Assembly: GCF_001411805.1 (NCBI RefSeq)
Contig: NZ_CP007212.1
Span: 3,038,001 to 3,102,000, forward strand
Origin: Burkholderia plantarii
GTDB taxonomy: Bacteria > Pseudomonadota > Gammaproteobacteria > Burkholderiales > Burkholderiaceae
DNA length: 64,000 bases
Reading direction: 5' to 3'
The position numbers and the translations under genes are program-made. This document shows positions 8,338 to 17,393 of the stretch, piece by piece. The notes beneath the pieces were generated by a model, which made no database searches, was not told the origin of the DNA, and was given only the letters and a program-made list of their open reading frames with translations. Positions within the stretch are counted from its first letter, which is position 1; every line of letters begins with the position of its first letter.

Positions 8338-8379
8338 TTCTAAAACACTTGTTCTAAAACGCTTGTTCGAAAACTCGAG
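8338..8379. repeat. Three tandem 14-bp direct repeats upstream of the sigma factor gene
   Basis: Units are TTCTAAAACACTTG (8338-8351), TTCTAAAACGCTTG (8352-8365) and TTCGAAAACTCGAG (8366-8379). Units 1 and 2 differ at one base; unit 3 is more diverged but keeps TTC-AAAAC. They sit about 100 bases before the proposed sigma factor start in the divergent intergenic region, where a regulator array or promoter would be expected. Confidence 0.7.
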
Positions 8380-8479
8380 TCGTCGTACCCAGGCGCGCGG
8401 TCCGTGCCGCCCAAGGTCGATGCCAGCCCGGCGAAGCCGCTCGTTGCGCCGCCGGTGCACCGCCATCACAGGATGCACC

Positions 8480-9028
8480 TTGTACGCAGCGGAAGACCGC
8501 CTGAAAACGCTGTTCGTCAGCGGACTCGATGGCAACGCCAACGCCTATCACGGCTTTCTGCAGGAGCTGACCCGCCACTTGCGCGGCTACCTGCGCAAGC
8601 GCATTCCGCAGATGCAGGACGACGTCGAGGATCTCGTCCAGGAGATCCTGCTCGCGGTCCACCACGCGCGCCACACCTATCGCACCGACGAGCCGCTGAC
8701 CGCCTGGGTCCATGCGATCGCGCGCTACAAGCTGATGGATTTCTTCCGCTCGCGGTTCCGTCGCGAGGCGCTCAACGTGCCGCTCGACGACGATCACGAA
8801 ACCCTGTTCGCGGCCCCCGACGACGAGCCCGCGCGGGCGCGCCACGACATTGGCAAGCTGCTCGAGCACCTGCCCGACAAGCAGCGGCTGCCGATCCTGC
8901 ACGTGAAGCTGCAAGGGCTGTCGGTGACGGAGACGGCCGCGCTCACCGGGCTGTCGGAATCGGCCGTGAAGGTCGGCGTGCATCGCGGGCTGAAGGCGCT
9001 GGCCGCGCGCATCCGGGGCGAGCGATGA
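8480..9028 (+). CDS. ECF sigma factor (SigF-like)
   Basis: Extracytoplasmic-function RNA polymerase sigma factor of 182 residues. Region 2 is seen in [16 protein letters not shown] and the [15 protein letters not shown] segment; region 4 in the last 60 residues with the helix-turn-helix [20 protein letters not shown]. The start is placed at TTG 8480, 7 bases after ACAGGA, giving an N terminus [11 protein letters not shown] typical of the family. An ATG at 8363 would run through the tandem repeats and add low-complexity Arg-rich sequence. Its stop overlaps the next ATG (ATGA), coupling it to the NrsF-type anti-sigma factor. The divergent operon and the gene at 4739-5977 carry matching promoter elements. 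Confidence 0.86.
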   Translation: MYAAEDRLKTLFVSGLDGNANAYHGFLQELTRHLRGYLRKRIPQMQDDVEDLVQEILLAVHHARHTYRTDEPLTAWVHAIARYKLMDFFRSRFRREALNVPLDDDHETLFAAPDDEPARARHDIGKLLEHLPDKQRLPILHVKLQGLSVTETAALTGLSESAVKVGVHRGLKALAARIRGER

Positions 9029-9666
9029 GAACCGAGGAACTGATCGGCCTGCTCGCCGCCGGAACGCCGCGCGTCGATCGCGGTATCGTCGCGCGCCGCT
9101 TCGGCGCCGCGCTGCCGCTCGGCTTCGCCGGCTCGTTGCTGCTGACCTGGGGGCTGTTCGGGCTGCGGCCCGACATGCTGCCGGCCGCGCACACGGCGCT
9201 GTTCTGGATCAAGCTGGCGTTTCCGCTCGCGGTCGCCATGCTCGCCTGGCGGCTGGCCGACCGGCTCGGCCGGCCCGGGCTACGCGGCGGCCATCGATGG
9301 GCCGCGCTCGCGCTGCCGTTCGCCGCGCTGTGGGCCACCGGCGCCGTGCTGCTCGCCGCGGCCGCGCCCGACGCGCGCCTGCCGCTCGCGCTCGGCATCT
9401 CGTGGAAGGTCTGCGCGCTCAACATCCTGATGCTGTCGGTGCCGAGCTTCGCCGCCGTGTTCTGGGCCATGCGCAGCCTCGCCGCGACCCGTCCGCGCCT
9501 GGCCGGCGCCGTCGCGGGCCTGCTCGCGAGCGCGCTCGCGACGGTGGCCTACTGCCTGCATTGTCCGGAAATGAGCCCGGTGTTCTGGGGGATCTGGTAC
9601 GTGCTCGGGATGCTGCTGCCCGCGGCGGTCGGGGCGCTGCTGGGGCCGCGTCTGCTGCGCTGGTAG
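9025..9666 (+). CDS. nrsF: NrsF-like membrane anti-sigma factor (DUF1109)
   Basis: Integral membrane protein of 213 residues with about six hydrophobic helices and little soluble sequence. This matches the DUF1109/NrsF family, which holds a SigF-type ECF factor at the membrane until stress releases it. Cysteines lie in SWKVCALN and in the AYCLHCPE segment; conserved Cys residues are reported to matter for signal sensing in the Caulobacter homologue. The gene overlaps the sigma factor gene by 4 bp, the standard sigma/anti-sigma arrangement. Confidence 0.85.
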   Translation: MRTEELIGLLAAGTPRVDRGIVARRFGAALPLGFAGSLLLTWGLFGLRPDMLPAAHTALFWIKLAFPLAVAMLAWRLADRLGRPGLRGGHRWAALALPFAALWATGAVLLAAAAPDARLPLALGISWKVCALNILMLSVPSFAAVFWAMRSLAATRPRLAGAVAGLLASALATVAYCLHCPEMSPVFWGIWYVLGMLLPAAVGALLGPRLLRW

Positions 9667-9708
9667 CGGCACGGCGGCATGGAGTCGTGGAAGAAGGCGC
9701 GGAGCGCC

Positions 9709-10353
9709 TTAACAACGCATCGAAGCCGCTCGGGCCGCGCGGCGCGTGCGCGGCTTCGCCGTCGGCAGCGCGGCGCCGATGATGGCCAGCGCGGGGCGCA
9801 CGGCGCCTTCCAGCAGCGCACGCTGCGGCCGCACGCGCGCCAGCACGCGCAGCCCCATCAGCATCGTGAACAACATCTTCGCCACATCGCCGGCCACCAG
9901 CGCGGCCGGAATCGTGCCGTCGGCCTGACCGGCCTTCACGCAGCGCAGGAAGAACGCCTCGATGTCCTTCAGGAGGGTTTCGAGCACGTCGTGAAACCCG
10001 TCGTCGTGCGGCGCCAGTTCCATCGACGCATTGACGATCAGGCAGCCGCGCCGCTGCGGGTCATGCACCGTCAGCCGGATGATCTCGTCGAAGAACGCGG
10101 CGATCGCGTCGCGCGGCGGCAATTGCGTCTCGAAGCGATGCTCGCGCTCGCGAAAACCGCGGGCGACGTAGCGCTCGAAGGCCCGCTCGTAGAGCGCTCG
10201 CTTGTCGCCGAACGCGTTGTAGACGCTCGCGCCCGTCATGCCCATCATCGCGGCCAGGTCGCGCACCGAAGTGGATTCGTAGCCGTGCGACCAGAACTGC
10301 GCGATCGCGGCGTCGAGCACGGCTTCCTCGTCGAATTCGCGTGGACGGGCCAT
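9709..10353 (-). CDS. TetR-family transcriptional regulator
   Basis: One-component repressor of 214 residues. The N-terminal DNA-binding domain has the helix-turn-helix at about 29-48 (VRDLAAMMGMTGASVYNAFG), followed by a ligand-binding domain of the type that includes the RGCLIVNASMEL segment. The start at 10353 follows a CGGAGGAATC ribosome site. It diverges from a RidA-family gene 154 bp away, a common repressor-target arrangement, so that gene is the likely target. Ligand unknown. The tail is rich in Arg and Ala. Confidence 0.88.
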   Translation of the reverse strand: MARPREFDEEAVLDAAIAQFWSHGYESTSVRDLAAMMGMTGASVYNAFGDKRALYERAFERYVARGFREREHRFETQLPPRDAIAAFFDEIIRLTVHDPQRRGCLIVNASMELAPHDDGFHDVLETLLKDIEAFFLRCVKAGQADGTIPAALVAGDVAKMLFTMLMGLRVLARVRPQRALLEGAVRPALAIIGAALPTAKPRTRRAARAASMRC

Positions 10354-10507
10354 CGCTTGATTCCTCCGTGGATTCGTCCCGGCGGCAAGCATGCGCCGGA
10401 CACCGCATTTTAGTGCAATCGTTCTGGAATACCCAGGCCGCGTCGCGCGTTAACGTTACCGTGCGCCGCGGTCCTTCGCGGCCCCTCTCGATCCGGAGTG
10501 CTTCCCG

Positions 10508-10993
10508 ATGACCTTGTCCACCACCTCATCCCCGCTGCAACGCCTCGCCGCCCTCGGCGTCACCCTGCCCGCCCCGCTGCGCCCGCTCGGCTCGTATCGC
10601 ACCGTCTCGATCGTCGGCAATCAGGCCTACGTGTCGGGGCTCGGCCCGTTCGAGCACGGCAAGCCGGTGGTCGGCCTGGTCGGCGCCGACCTGTCGCCGG
10701 AGCGCGCGCGGCACGCCGCACGGCTGACCATGGAGATGATCCTCGCCTGCCTCGACGAGGCCTGCGGACTCGACCGCGTGCTGCGCTGCACGCGGCTGAC
10801 GGTCTACGTGCGCGCCGAGGCGTCATTCACCGCGCATCCGCAGGTCGCCAACGGCGCGAGCGACCTGCTGCGCGACCTGTTCGGCGAGGACAATCTGCCG
10901 GCGCGCAGCGCGCTCGGCGTGCCTACGCTGCCGATGGGGATTCCGGTCGAGATCGACAGCATCTTCGAACTCGACATGGGCAACCTGAAATAG
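10508..10993 (+). CDS. RidA/YjgF-family protein (longer subgroup)
   Basis: Member of the RidA superfamily, which hydrolyses reactive enamine/imine intermediates or acts in related detoxification. At 161 residues it is longer than classic RidA (about 130). The segments VGADLS, QVANGASDLL and ARSALGVPTLPMGIPVEI match the longer YjgF/YER057c-like subgroup whose activity is unclear. The start follows GGAGTGCTTCCCG upstream. It diverges from a TetR regulator that may control it. Confidence 0.85.
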   Translation: MTLSTTSSPLQRLAALGVTLPAPLRPLGSYRTVSIVGNQAYVSGLGPFEHGKPVVGLVGADLSPERARHAARLTMEMILACLDEACGLDRVLRCTRLTVYVRAEASFTAHPQVANGASDLLRDLFGEDNLPARSALGVPTLPMGIPVEIDSIFELDMGNLK

Positions 10994-11103
10994 GAGGAAG
11001 CCGGGCCACGCGGCGCGTGGCCGATAGCGGCGACGAGATGGAGGCGATACGCGGCGTGCGATGTGCGATGTGCGATCGACTCGATCGCGACGGCGCCGGA
11101 AAA

Positions 11104-11130
11104 CAAAAAACCCGGCATCGAGCCGGGTTT
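11104..11130 (-). terminator. Terminator of the initiator tRNA gene
   Basis: On the minus strand the stem ACCCGGCTCGATGCCGGGT is followed by TTTTTTGTTTT, a textbook rho-independent terminator. It lies about 50 bases after the tRNA 3' end. Confidence 0.88.
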
Positions 11131-11180
11131 TCGTCGAACGAATCGCGCAAGGTCTGGGCGCGGCACACGTTCGTTGTGTT

Positions 11181-11257
<77 letters not shown>

Positions 11258-11270
11258 TCAGAGAAATGCA

Positions 11271-11299
11271 AGTATATGGGTGTTAAGCGTTTGTGTCAA
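11271..11299 (-). promoter_or_regulatory. Sigma-70 promoter of the initiator tRNA
   Basis: The minus strand carries TTGACA (11294-11299), a 17-base spacer and TATACT (11271-11276), placing the start of transcription just before the tRNA. Near-consensus. Confidence 0.87.
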
Positions 11300-11429
11300 A
11301 CACAATCGCGAAAAAAATTTCACGGGCACGCCGCGGGCGGAGCAAATCTTCTCCGCTGGTACACTCCCGTCGTGCCGCGCGGCCCTCGCCGCCGGCCTCG
11401 CCTCAGATCACCACGGACCCGCCGCCCCG

Positions 11430-12206
11430 ATGAAAATCGCCACCTGGAACGTCAACTCCCTGAACGTGCGCAAGCAGCACGTGCTCGACTGGCTCGCCTC
11501 GAGCCAGACCGACGTGCTGTGCCTGCAGGAGCTGAAGCTCCCCGACGAAAAATTCCCCAAGGCCGATCTCGAAGCGGCCGGCTATCGCAGCTGGTTCACG
11601 GGCCAGAAGACCTACAACGGCGTGGCGATCCTGGTACGCGACACGCTCGGCGTCGACGAGACCGACGTGGTGAAGAACATCCCCGGCTTCGAGGACGCGC
11701 AGCAGCGCGTGATCGCGGCGACCGTCAACGGCGTGCGGATCGTCTCCGCGTATTTCCCGAACGGCCAGGCGCCCGGCACCGACAAGTTCGCCTACAAGCT
11801 GCAGTGGCTCGACGCGCTGCAGGCCTGGCTCAAGGACGAACTCGCGCGCCATCCGAAGCTCGCGCTGCTCGGCGACTACAACATCGCGCCCGAGGATCGC
11901 GACGTCCACGACCCGGCCAAGTGGGAAGGCCAGAACCTGGTGTCGCCGCAGGAGCGCGCGCATTTCGCGGCGCTGCTCGGGATGGGTTTCGTCGACGCGT
12001 TCCGCCGCTTCGAGCAGCCCGAGAAGAGCTTCACGTGGTGGGATTACCGGATGCTCGGCTTCCGCCGCAACGCGGGGCTGCGGATCGACCACATCCTGCT
12101 GTCGCCGGCGCTGGCCGCGACGCTGAGCGCCTGCGAGGTGGACCGCGAGCCGCGCGGCTGGGAACAGCCGTCCGATCACACCCCCGTGTTCGCGCTCGTC
12201 GAGTGA
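11430..12206 (+). CDS. xthA: Exodeoxyribonuclease III
   Basis: AP endonuclease / 3'-5' exonuclease of base-excision repair, 258 residues, the usual length. Diagnostic segments are the N-terminal [11 protein letters not shown], the metal-binding Glu in CLQELKL, the [15 protein letters not shown] loop, and the C-terminal SDHTPV with its catalytic Asp/His. The start at 11430 gives the conserved N terminus; a longer frame beginning inside the tRNA gene is spurious. It converges with the prolyl oligopeptidase gene. Confidence 0.95.
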   Translation: MKIATWNVNSLNVRKQHVLDWLASSQTDVLCLQELKLPDEKFPKADLEAAGYRSWFTGQKTYNGVAILVRDTLGVDETDVVKNIPGFEDAQQRVIAATVNGVRIVSAYFPNGQAPGTDKFAYKLQWLDALQAWLKDELARHPKLALLGDYNIAPEDRDVHDPAKWEGQNLVSPQERAHFAALLGMGFVDAFRRFEQPEKSFTWWDYRMLGFRRNAGLRIDHILLSPALAATLSACEVDREPRGWEQPSDHTPVFALVE

Positions 12207-12277
12207 GCCTGCCTGCGCGTTGAACGCGCGCGTCGGCGCTTCAACGTCTCAACGCATCAACCCGACCGCGCGGCGCA

Positions 12278-14386
12278 TCACCCCTTCTCCGGCGCCGGCC
12301 CGAGATGGGTCCAGAGGAAGCCGAACTCGGCCGCGTCCGATTCGGCGCGTTCGAGATCGTCCGCGCTGCCGTGGCCGCCGTCGGTGTTCTCCCAGTACCA
12401 GACCTGTTCATGACCGAGCGACTGCATGCGCGCGGCCATCTTGCGCGCGTGTGCCGGGTGGACGCGATCGTCGCGCGTCGAGGTGGTCAGCAGCAGCGGC
12501 GGATACATCACGTCCTCGCGCACGCGCTGGTACGGCGAATAGGCGGCCAGCGCCGCGCCCTGCCGCGGATCGTCGGGGTCGCCATACTCGTCGATCCAGG
12601 CCGCGCCCGCATGCAGCTTCGGATAGCGCCGCATGTCGAGCAGCGGCACCTGGCAGAGCACCGCGCCGAACAGCTCGGGCCGCTGCACCATGCAGGCGGC
12701 CACCAGCAGCCCGCCGTTGCTGCCGCCCTCGATGCCGAGCTGCGCGGCGGTGGTCACGCCGCTCGCGACCAGGTCCTCGGCCACCGCGATGAAATCGTCG
12801 AACGAGCGCTGCCGGTGCTCGCGCTGCGCGTCGGTATGCCAGCGCGAGCCGAACTCGCCGCCGCCGCGGATGTGCGCGAACGCGGCCACGCCGCCGCGTT
12901 CGAGCCAGGCGATGCCGAGCGCGTCGCTGTAGGCGGGCAGGTTCGGAATCGCGAAGCCGCCGTAGCCCGACAGCAGGCACGGCCGCGCCGTGCGCGTCGC
13001 CCCCGCGGCCGGTTCGAGCGCATCGCGCGGGCCGATCAGCGTGTAGGGCACCGCGGTGCCGTCGCGCGAGCGCGCCGTGGCACGCCGCACCACCAGCCCG
13101 GCCGCGTCGAACTGCACCGGCGGCCGGTCGAGCAGCGCACGGCGCGCGGCGGCATCGTCGGCGCGGTCCGCGAGATCGGCGAGCCAGCATTCGGGCGGAT
13201 CGAGGAACGTGTCGGCATCGACGAACACCTCGTCGCCGAGCGTCGACTCGACCGGCTCGAGATCGATCTCGGCCTCGTTCGGCCACGCGAACGGCCGCGA
13301 CTCCCAGCGCCAGCCGCCGTCGTCCTGCTGCACCGGTTGCCAGAGCAGCGTGCGGTTGCGCACGTCGTCGAGCCAGCTCGCGATCAGCAGGCCCTGCGTG
13401 TGGGTCCAGGTGCAGGCCGAGGTGGACGGCCCCGGCGCGAACAGCGTCGTGAACGCGCGCGCGCCGGCCAGGAAAGCGTCCTCGCGAATCGCCAGCAGCG
13501 AGCCGCCGGTATGCAGCACGCCGTCGCAATCCCAGTCGAGGCGCGGCTCCAGCACCAGCCAGCCGCGCCAGAAGCCGACCACCACGTGCGCCGGCACGTC
13601 GTAGCGCGCCCAGCCGCCGTCGGCGGCGAGCCGGTAGGTATGGACGTCGAAGAAATCGACGCTGCGCCACGCGGTGTGGCGATCGTCGATCGGGTCGTAG
13701 CCGGCGCCGGCGCTGATGTCGTCGGGCTCACCGCGGAACACGACGGGCGCGTCGGCGAGCGCCGTGCCGCGCTTCCAGCGCCGCACTTCGTAGGGATAGC
13801 CGGCCTCGGTGACGGACGCCTCGTCGCGCTCCCAGCTGACGTAGACGGTATCGCGGTCGATCCAGTCGATGGTGTGGTTGCCGGGCTCGTCGATCGTGAA
13901 GCCGTCCGCCACGAAGCAGCGCCGCGTCAGGTCGAACTCGCGGATCACGACCGCGTCGGCGCCGCCCGGCGACAGCGACAGCAGCGCGCGGTCGCCGTCC
14001 GGATAGAGGATCGCGTCGTGCTCGAACACCCAGGATTCGCGCTCGTGCGCGCCGAGCGCGTCGACGTCGAGCAGCACGTCCCAGTGCGGCCGGCCGGCGC
14101 GCCAGTCGTCCCAGCGCGCGCGGCGCCAGAGGCCCTTGGGGTGCCGGTCGTCCTGCCAGAGATCGTAGGCCCACTCGCGCCAGCGCGCCGGGATCACCGG
14201 GCGTTCGCGCGGCAGATAGGCCTGCGCGAGGCGCGCGACCAGCGCGCGGTAGGCCTCGTCGTCGCGCAGCGCCGCGTGCGTGCGCGCGTTCTGCTCGTCG
14301 ACCCAGGCGCGCGCGCGCCGGCTGTCGAGCGATTCGAGGAACTTGAACGGGTCGGGCCCGGCGGGCCAGTGAAGCGAATCGGACAT
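12278..14386 (-). CDS. Prolyl oligopeptidase family serine peptidase (S9A)
   Basis: Cytosolic-type serine peptidase of 702 residues. Residues about 1-430 form the beta-propeller domain and the C-terminal 270 the alpha/beta-hydrolase domain. The catalytic triad is readable as S556 in GGSNGG, D640 in STRDD and H672 in DGGHG. No signal peptide is present. The family cleaves short peptides after proline, but substrate range varies and cannot be read here. Neighbours (xthA convergent, glnG downstream on the same strand) give no functional hint. Confidence 0.92.
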   Translation of the reverse strand: MSDSLHWPAGPDPFKFLESLDSRRARAWVDEQNARTHAALRDDEAYRALVARLAQAYLPRERPVIPARWREWAYDLWQDDRHPKGLWRRARWDDWRAGRPHWDVLLDVDALGAHERESWVFEHDAILYPDGDRALLSLSPGGADAVVIREFDLTRRCFVADGFTIDEPGNHTIDWIDRDTVYVSWERDEASVTEAGYPYEVRRWKRGTALADAPVVFRGEPDDISAGAGYDPIDDRHTAWRSVDFFDVHTYRLAADGGWARYDVPAHVVVGFWRGWLVLEPRLDWDCDGVLHTGGSLLAIREDAFLAGARAFTTLFAPGPSTSACTWTHTQGLLIASWLDDVRNRTLLWQPVQQDDGGWRWESRPFAWPNEAEIDLEPVESTLGDEVFVDADTFLDPPECWLADLADRADDAAARRALLDRPPVQFDAAGLVVRRATARSRDGTAVPYTLIGPRDALEPAAGATRTARPCLLSGYGGFAIPNLPAYSDALGIAWLERGGVAAFAHIRGGGEFGSRWHTDAQREHRQRSFDDFIAVAEDLVASGVTTAAQLGIEGGSNGGLLVAACMVQRPELFGAVLCQVPLLDMRRYPKLHAGAAWIDEYGDPDDPRQGAALAAYSPYQRVREDVMYPPLLLTTSTRDDRVHPAHARKMAARMQSLGHEQVWYWENTDGGHGSADDLERAESDAAEFGFLWTHLGPAPEKG

Positions 14387-14538
14387 CTCGGGTTCGGCGG
14401 GAAGGCAAACCCCGATTATGTCCGATCGTGCGGCTGCCGGCGAAAGCGCGGAGCAGGTCGCCGCCCGGCCGCTGCCGGATGGGCGGTCGCGTCGACGCTC
14501 GAACGACGCGCCGGCCGGTAACGGCCGGCGCGCGCCGC

Positions 14539-16047
14539 TCAGGGCTCCAGATGCAGTTCCTGGATCTTGCGCGTGATCGTGTTGCGGCCGATGCCGAGCC
14601 GCTCGGCCGCCTCGACCTTGCGCCCGCGCGTGAAGTCGAGCGCCTCGCGGATCACGGCGGCTTCGAAGCGCCGCGCGAGTTCGTCCATCACGTCGGCCGA
14701 GTTCTCGCGCAAGAGGCGCGCCACCTCGCTGCGCAAGCCCTGCTCCCAGACCGGGTTGCTCGACGCGGCCGGGGCCGCGCCATTCGCGGCCGGCGCGGCG
14801 GGCATCGGCACCGCGGCCGTCGCGCTGTTGGGCAGCGCGTCGGTGCTGGCGGCCACCGCCGCCGGCGTCACGCCCTCGCCGGGCGCCGCCTGGGCAGGGC
14901 CGAGGTCGGGCGGCAGATCCTTGATCTCGACGGTCTGCGCCGGCGCCATCACGGTCAGCCAGTTCGCCAGGTTCTCGAGCTGGCGAACGTTGCCGGGGAA
15001 CGGCAGCGCGCTCAGGTAGGCGAGCGCGTCGTCGGACACGCGCTTGGGCTCGACGCCGAGATCGCGCGCGCTCTTCTGCAGGAAGTGCTTCGTCAGCAGC
15101 GGGATGTCCTCGCTGCGCTCGCGCAGCGGCGGCAGCCGCAGCCGGATCACGTTGAGCCGGTGATACAGGTCCTCGCGGAACAGGCCCTGGCGCACGCGCG
15201 ATTCGAGGTTCTGGTGGGTCGCCGCGATCACGCGCACGTTGGCGCGCAGCGGATTGTGGCCGCCCACGCGGTAGAACTGCCCGTCCGACAGCACGCGCAG
15301 CAGGCGCGTCTGCAGGTCGAACGGCATGTCGCCGATTTCGTCGAGGAACAGCGTGCCGTTCTCGGCCTGCTCGAAGCGGCCCTGGCGCGTGGTCTGCGCG
15401 CCGGTGAACGCGCCGCGCTCGTGGCCGAACAGTTCCGATTCGAGCAGATCCTTCGGGATCGCCGCCGTGTTCAGCGCGATGAACGGCCCGTTCGCGCGTG
15501 GGCTGTGGCGGTGCAGCGCGCGCGCGACGAGCTCCTTGCCGGTGCCCGATTCACCGGTGATCAGCACGGTCGCGGCCGAGTGCGAGAGCCGGCCGATGGC
15601 GCGGAACATGTCCTGCATGGCGGGCGCCTGGCCGAGCATCTCGGGCGCCTCGGCGAGCTTGTCGTCGTCGGGCACGCCGCCGCGCAGGCTTTCCTCGACC
15701 GCGCGCCGGATCAGCTCCACGGCCTTGTCGACGTCGAACGGCTTGGCCAGGTATTCGAACGCGCCGCCCTGGAACGCGGCCACCGCGCTGTCGAGGTCGG
15801 AAAACGCGGTCATGATGATGACCGGCAGCCCCGGCATGCGCTCGTGCATGGCCTGCAGCAGTTCGAGCCCCGAGCCGCCCGGCATGCGGATGTCGGACAC
15901 CAGCACCTGCGGCGATTCATGATCGAGCGCGGCCAGCGCGTCGCGCACGTTCGAAAAGCTGCGGGTCGCGAAGCTGTCGCGTGCGAGCGCCTTTTCGAGC
16001 ACCCAGCGGATCGATTGGTCGTCGTCTACTATCCAGATCGGCTTCAT
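14539..16047 (-). CDS. glnG: Nitrogen regulation response regulator NtrC
   Basis: Sigma-54-dependent activator of nitrogen-assimilation genes, 502 residues. The receiver domain (1-120) has the acidic cluster D8-D10 and phosphoacceptor D52 in VSDIRMPG. The AAA+ domain (about 140-370) shows the Walker A GESGTGKE and the sigma-54 contact loop GAFTGA. A long Ala/Pro/Gly-rich linker follows, then a Fis-type helix-turn-helix near the C terminus (AAERLGIGRNTITRKI). It lies 39 bp after glnL in the glnA-glnL-glnG order. It would act at the sites proposed upstream of glnA. Confidence 0.95.
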   Translation of the reverse strand: MKPIWIVDDDQSIRWVLEKALARDSFATRSFSNVRDALAALDHESPQVLVSDIRMPGGSGLELLQAMHERMPGLPVIIMTAFSDLDSAVAAFQGGAFEYLAKPFDVDKAVELIRRAVEESLRGGVPDDDKLAEAPEMLGQAPAMQDMFRAIGRLSHSAATVLITGESGTGKELVARALHRHSPRANGPFIALNTAAIPKDLLESELFGHERGAFTGAQTTRQGRFEQAENGTLFLDEIGDMPFDLQTRLLRVLSDGQFYRVGGHNPLRANVRVIAATHQNLESRVRQGLFREDLYHRLNVIRLRLPPLRERSEDIPLLTKHFLQKSARDLGVEPKRVSDDALAYLSALPFPGNVRQLENLANWLTVMAPAQTVEIKDLPPDLGPAQAAPGEGVTPAAVAASTDALPNSATAAVPMPAAPAANGAAPAASSNPVWEQGLRSEVARLLRENSADVMDELARRFEAAVIREALDFTRGRKVEAAERLGIGRNTITRKIQELHLEP

Positions 16048-16086
16048 AGGTCGGTCAGATGTCTCAGTGAGTCGCGGCGCCGTCGC

Positions 16087-17229
16087 TCAATGATCGAGCG
16101 GCAGCAAAATCTGAAATTCGGTGCGGCCCGGGCGGCTTTCCACCTCGATCGTGCCGTCGTGCTGCTGCACGAAGGTCTGCGCGAGCGTGAGGCCCAGGCC
16201 GCTGCCGTCCTCGCGCCCCGACACGAGCGGGTAGAAGATCCGGTCGCGGATGTCCTCGGGAATGCCGGGGCCGTTGTCGATCACGTGCAAGTCCAGTGCC
16301 AGCTTGAACAGTTTCTTGCCGATCGTGATCTTGCGCGCCACGCGGGTGCGCAGCTCGATGCGCGCGTCGCCCTGCGCGATCCGCTCGCGCAAGGCCTGTG
16401 CCGCGTTGCGCACGATGTTGAGCAGCGCCTGGATCAGCTGCTCCTTGTCGCCGCGCAGGTCGGGCACGCTGACGTCGTAGTCGCGCTCGATCGTGAGCCC
16501 GCGAGGGAATTCCGCGAGCATCACGGCGCGCACGCGCTCGCACACCTCGTGGACGTTCACGTCGCCGACGATGTGCGGATGCCGGTGCGGTTCGAGCAGC
16601 CGGTCGACCAGCGTCTGCAGCCGGTCCGACTCCTTGATGATCACCTGCGTGTATTCGCGCAGCTCGCCGCGCTCGCGCTCGCCGAGCTCGAATTCGAGCA
16701 GTTGCGCGGCACCGCGGATCCCGCCCAGCGGGTTCTTGATCTCGTGCGCGAGATTGCGGATCAGGTGCTTGTTGACCGCGGTCAGATCGTGGATCCGCTC
16801 CTCGCGGTCGGTGCGCGACTGCCGTTCGTTCTCGAACAGCTCGACCAGCACGTAGTCGGGCGCGTCCTCCAGGAAGCCGACGATCGCGTGGACGTGCAGC
16901 GCCTCGCGGCCCGGCCGCTCGAGCACGGTGTCGAGATGGGTCGCCTGGAAGCGCCCCTCGCCGATCGCTGTGATGGTGGTGGCGAGTTCGGTGGAATTCG
17001 GGAACAGGTCGCTCCACGGCATCTGCGCGAGCTGGCGGCGCGAGATGTCGAGCATCGACTCCGCCGACGGATTGGCGAACGCGATGCGCAGCGTGCGGCG
17101 GTCGAGCACCAGCACGACCGTGGGCAGCGCCTCGAGCCCCGCGAGCAGCCCCGAGCGCATCAGCCGCTCGTCGTCCGACAGCCGTTCCGGCTGCCCTGCC
17201 CTGGCCTTGATCAGATTCTTCAGAACCAT
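16087..17229 (-). CDS. glnL: Nitrogen regulation sensor kinase NtrB
   Basis: Soluble histidine kinase/phosphatase partner of NtrC, controlled by PII. The 380 residues hold a PAS domain (about 30-130), the dimerisation/phosphoacceptor helix with H162 in LAHEIKNPLGG, and an ATPase domain with the N box LNIVRNAAQAL and the G boxes DNGPGIP and GREDGSGLGL. No membrane segment, as expected for NtrB. It precedes glnG and follows glnA, which is cut off by a terminator in the gap. Confidence 0.95.
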   Translation of the reverse strand: MVLKNLIKARAGQPERLSDDERLMRSGLLAGLEALPTVVLVLDRRTLRIAFANPSAESMLDISRRQLAQMPWSDLFPNSTELATTITAIGEGRFQATHLDTVLERPGREALHVHAIVGFLEDAPDYVLVELFENERQSRTDREERIHDLTAVNKHLIRNLAHEIKNPLGGIRGAAQLLEFELGERERGELREYTQVIIKESDRLQTLVDRLLEPHRHPHIVGDVNVHEVCERVRAVMLAEFPRGLTIERDYDVSVPDLRGDKEQLIQALLNIVRNAAQALRERIAQGDARIELRTRVARKITIGKKLFKLALDLHVIDNGPGIPEDIRDRIFYPLVSGREDGSGLGLTLAQTFVQQHDGTIEVESRPGRTEFQILLPLDH

Positions 17230-17271
17230 CTTGCTTGGGAACCCGTTCCTTGCTGGAAAAACCCTGCAACG

Positions 17272-17297
17272 AAAAAGGGACGGCCGGAGGCCGTCCC
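17272..17297 (-). terminator. Terminator between glnA and glnL
   Basis: A perfect 9-bp stem (GGGACGGCC / GGCCGTCCC, loop TCC on the minus strand) is followed by TTTTT on the minus strand. Position between glnA and glnL suggests partial termination that gives more GlnA than NtrB/NtrC. Confidence 0.85.
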
Positions 17298-17393
17298 CTT
17301 CGTGTGTTCACGGCGCACGGCAGCTCGTTGCTCCCGTGCGCCGGACGGCGGGGCGGCGCTTCGCTCGATGACGTGACGAAGCGCCATCGCCGC

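Noticed and set aside
8363..8479. ATG-initiated longer form of the ECF sigma factor
   Set aside because: It starts inside the 14-bp repeats and adds an Arg-rich stretch unlike the family. TTG 8480 has a ribosome site and a typical N terminus.
14428..17376. Plus-strand open frame of nearly 1000 codons opposite glnG/glnL
   Set aside because: Runs across two clear minus-strand genes and the gap between them, with Arg/Ala/His-rich composition.
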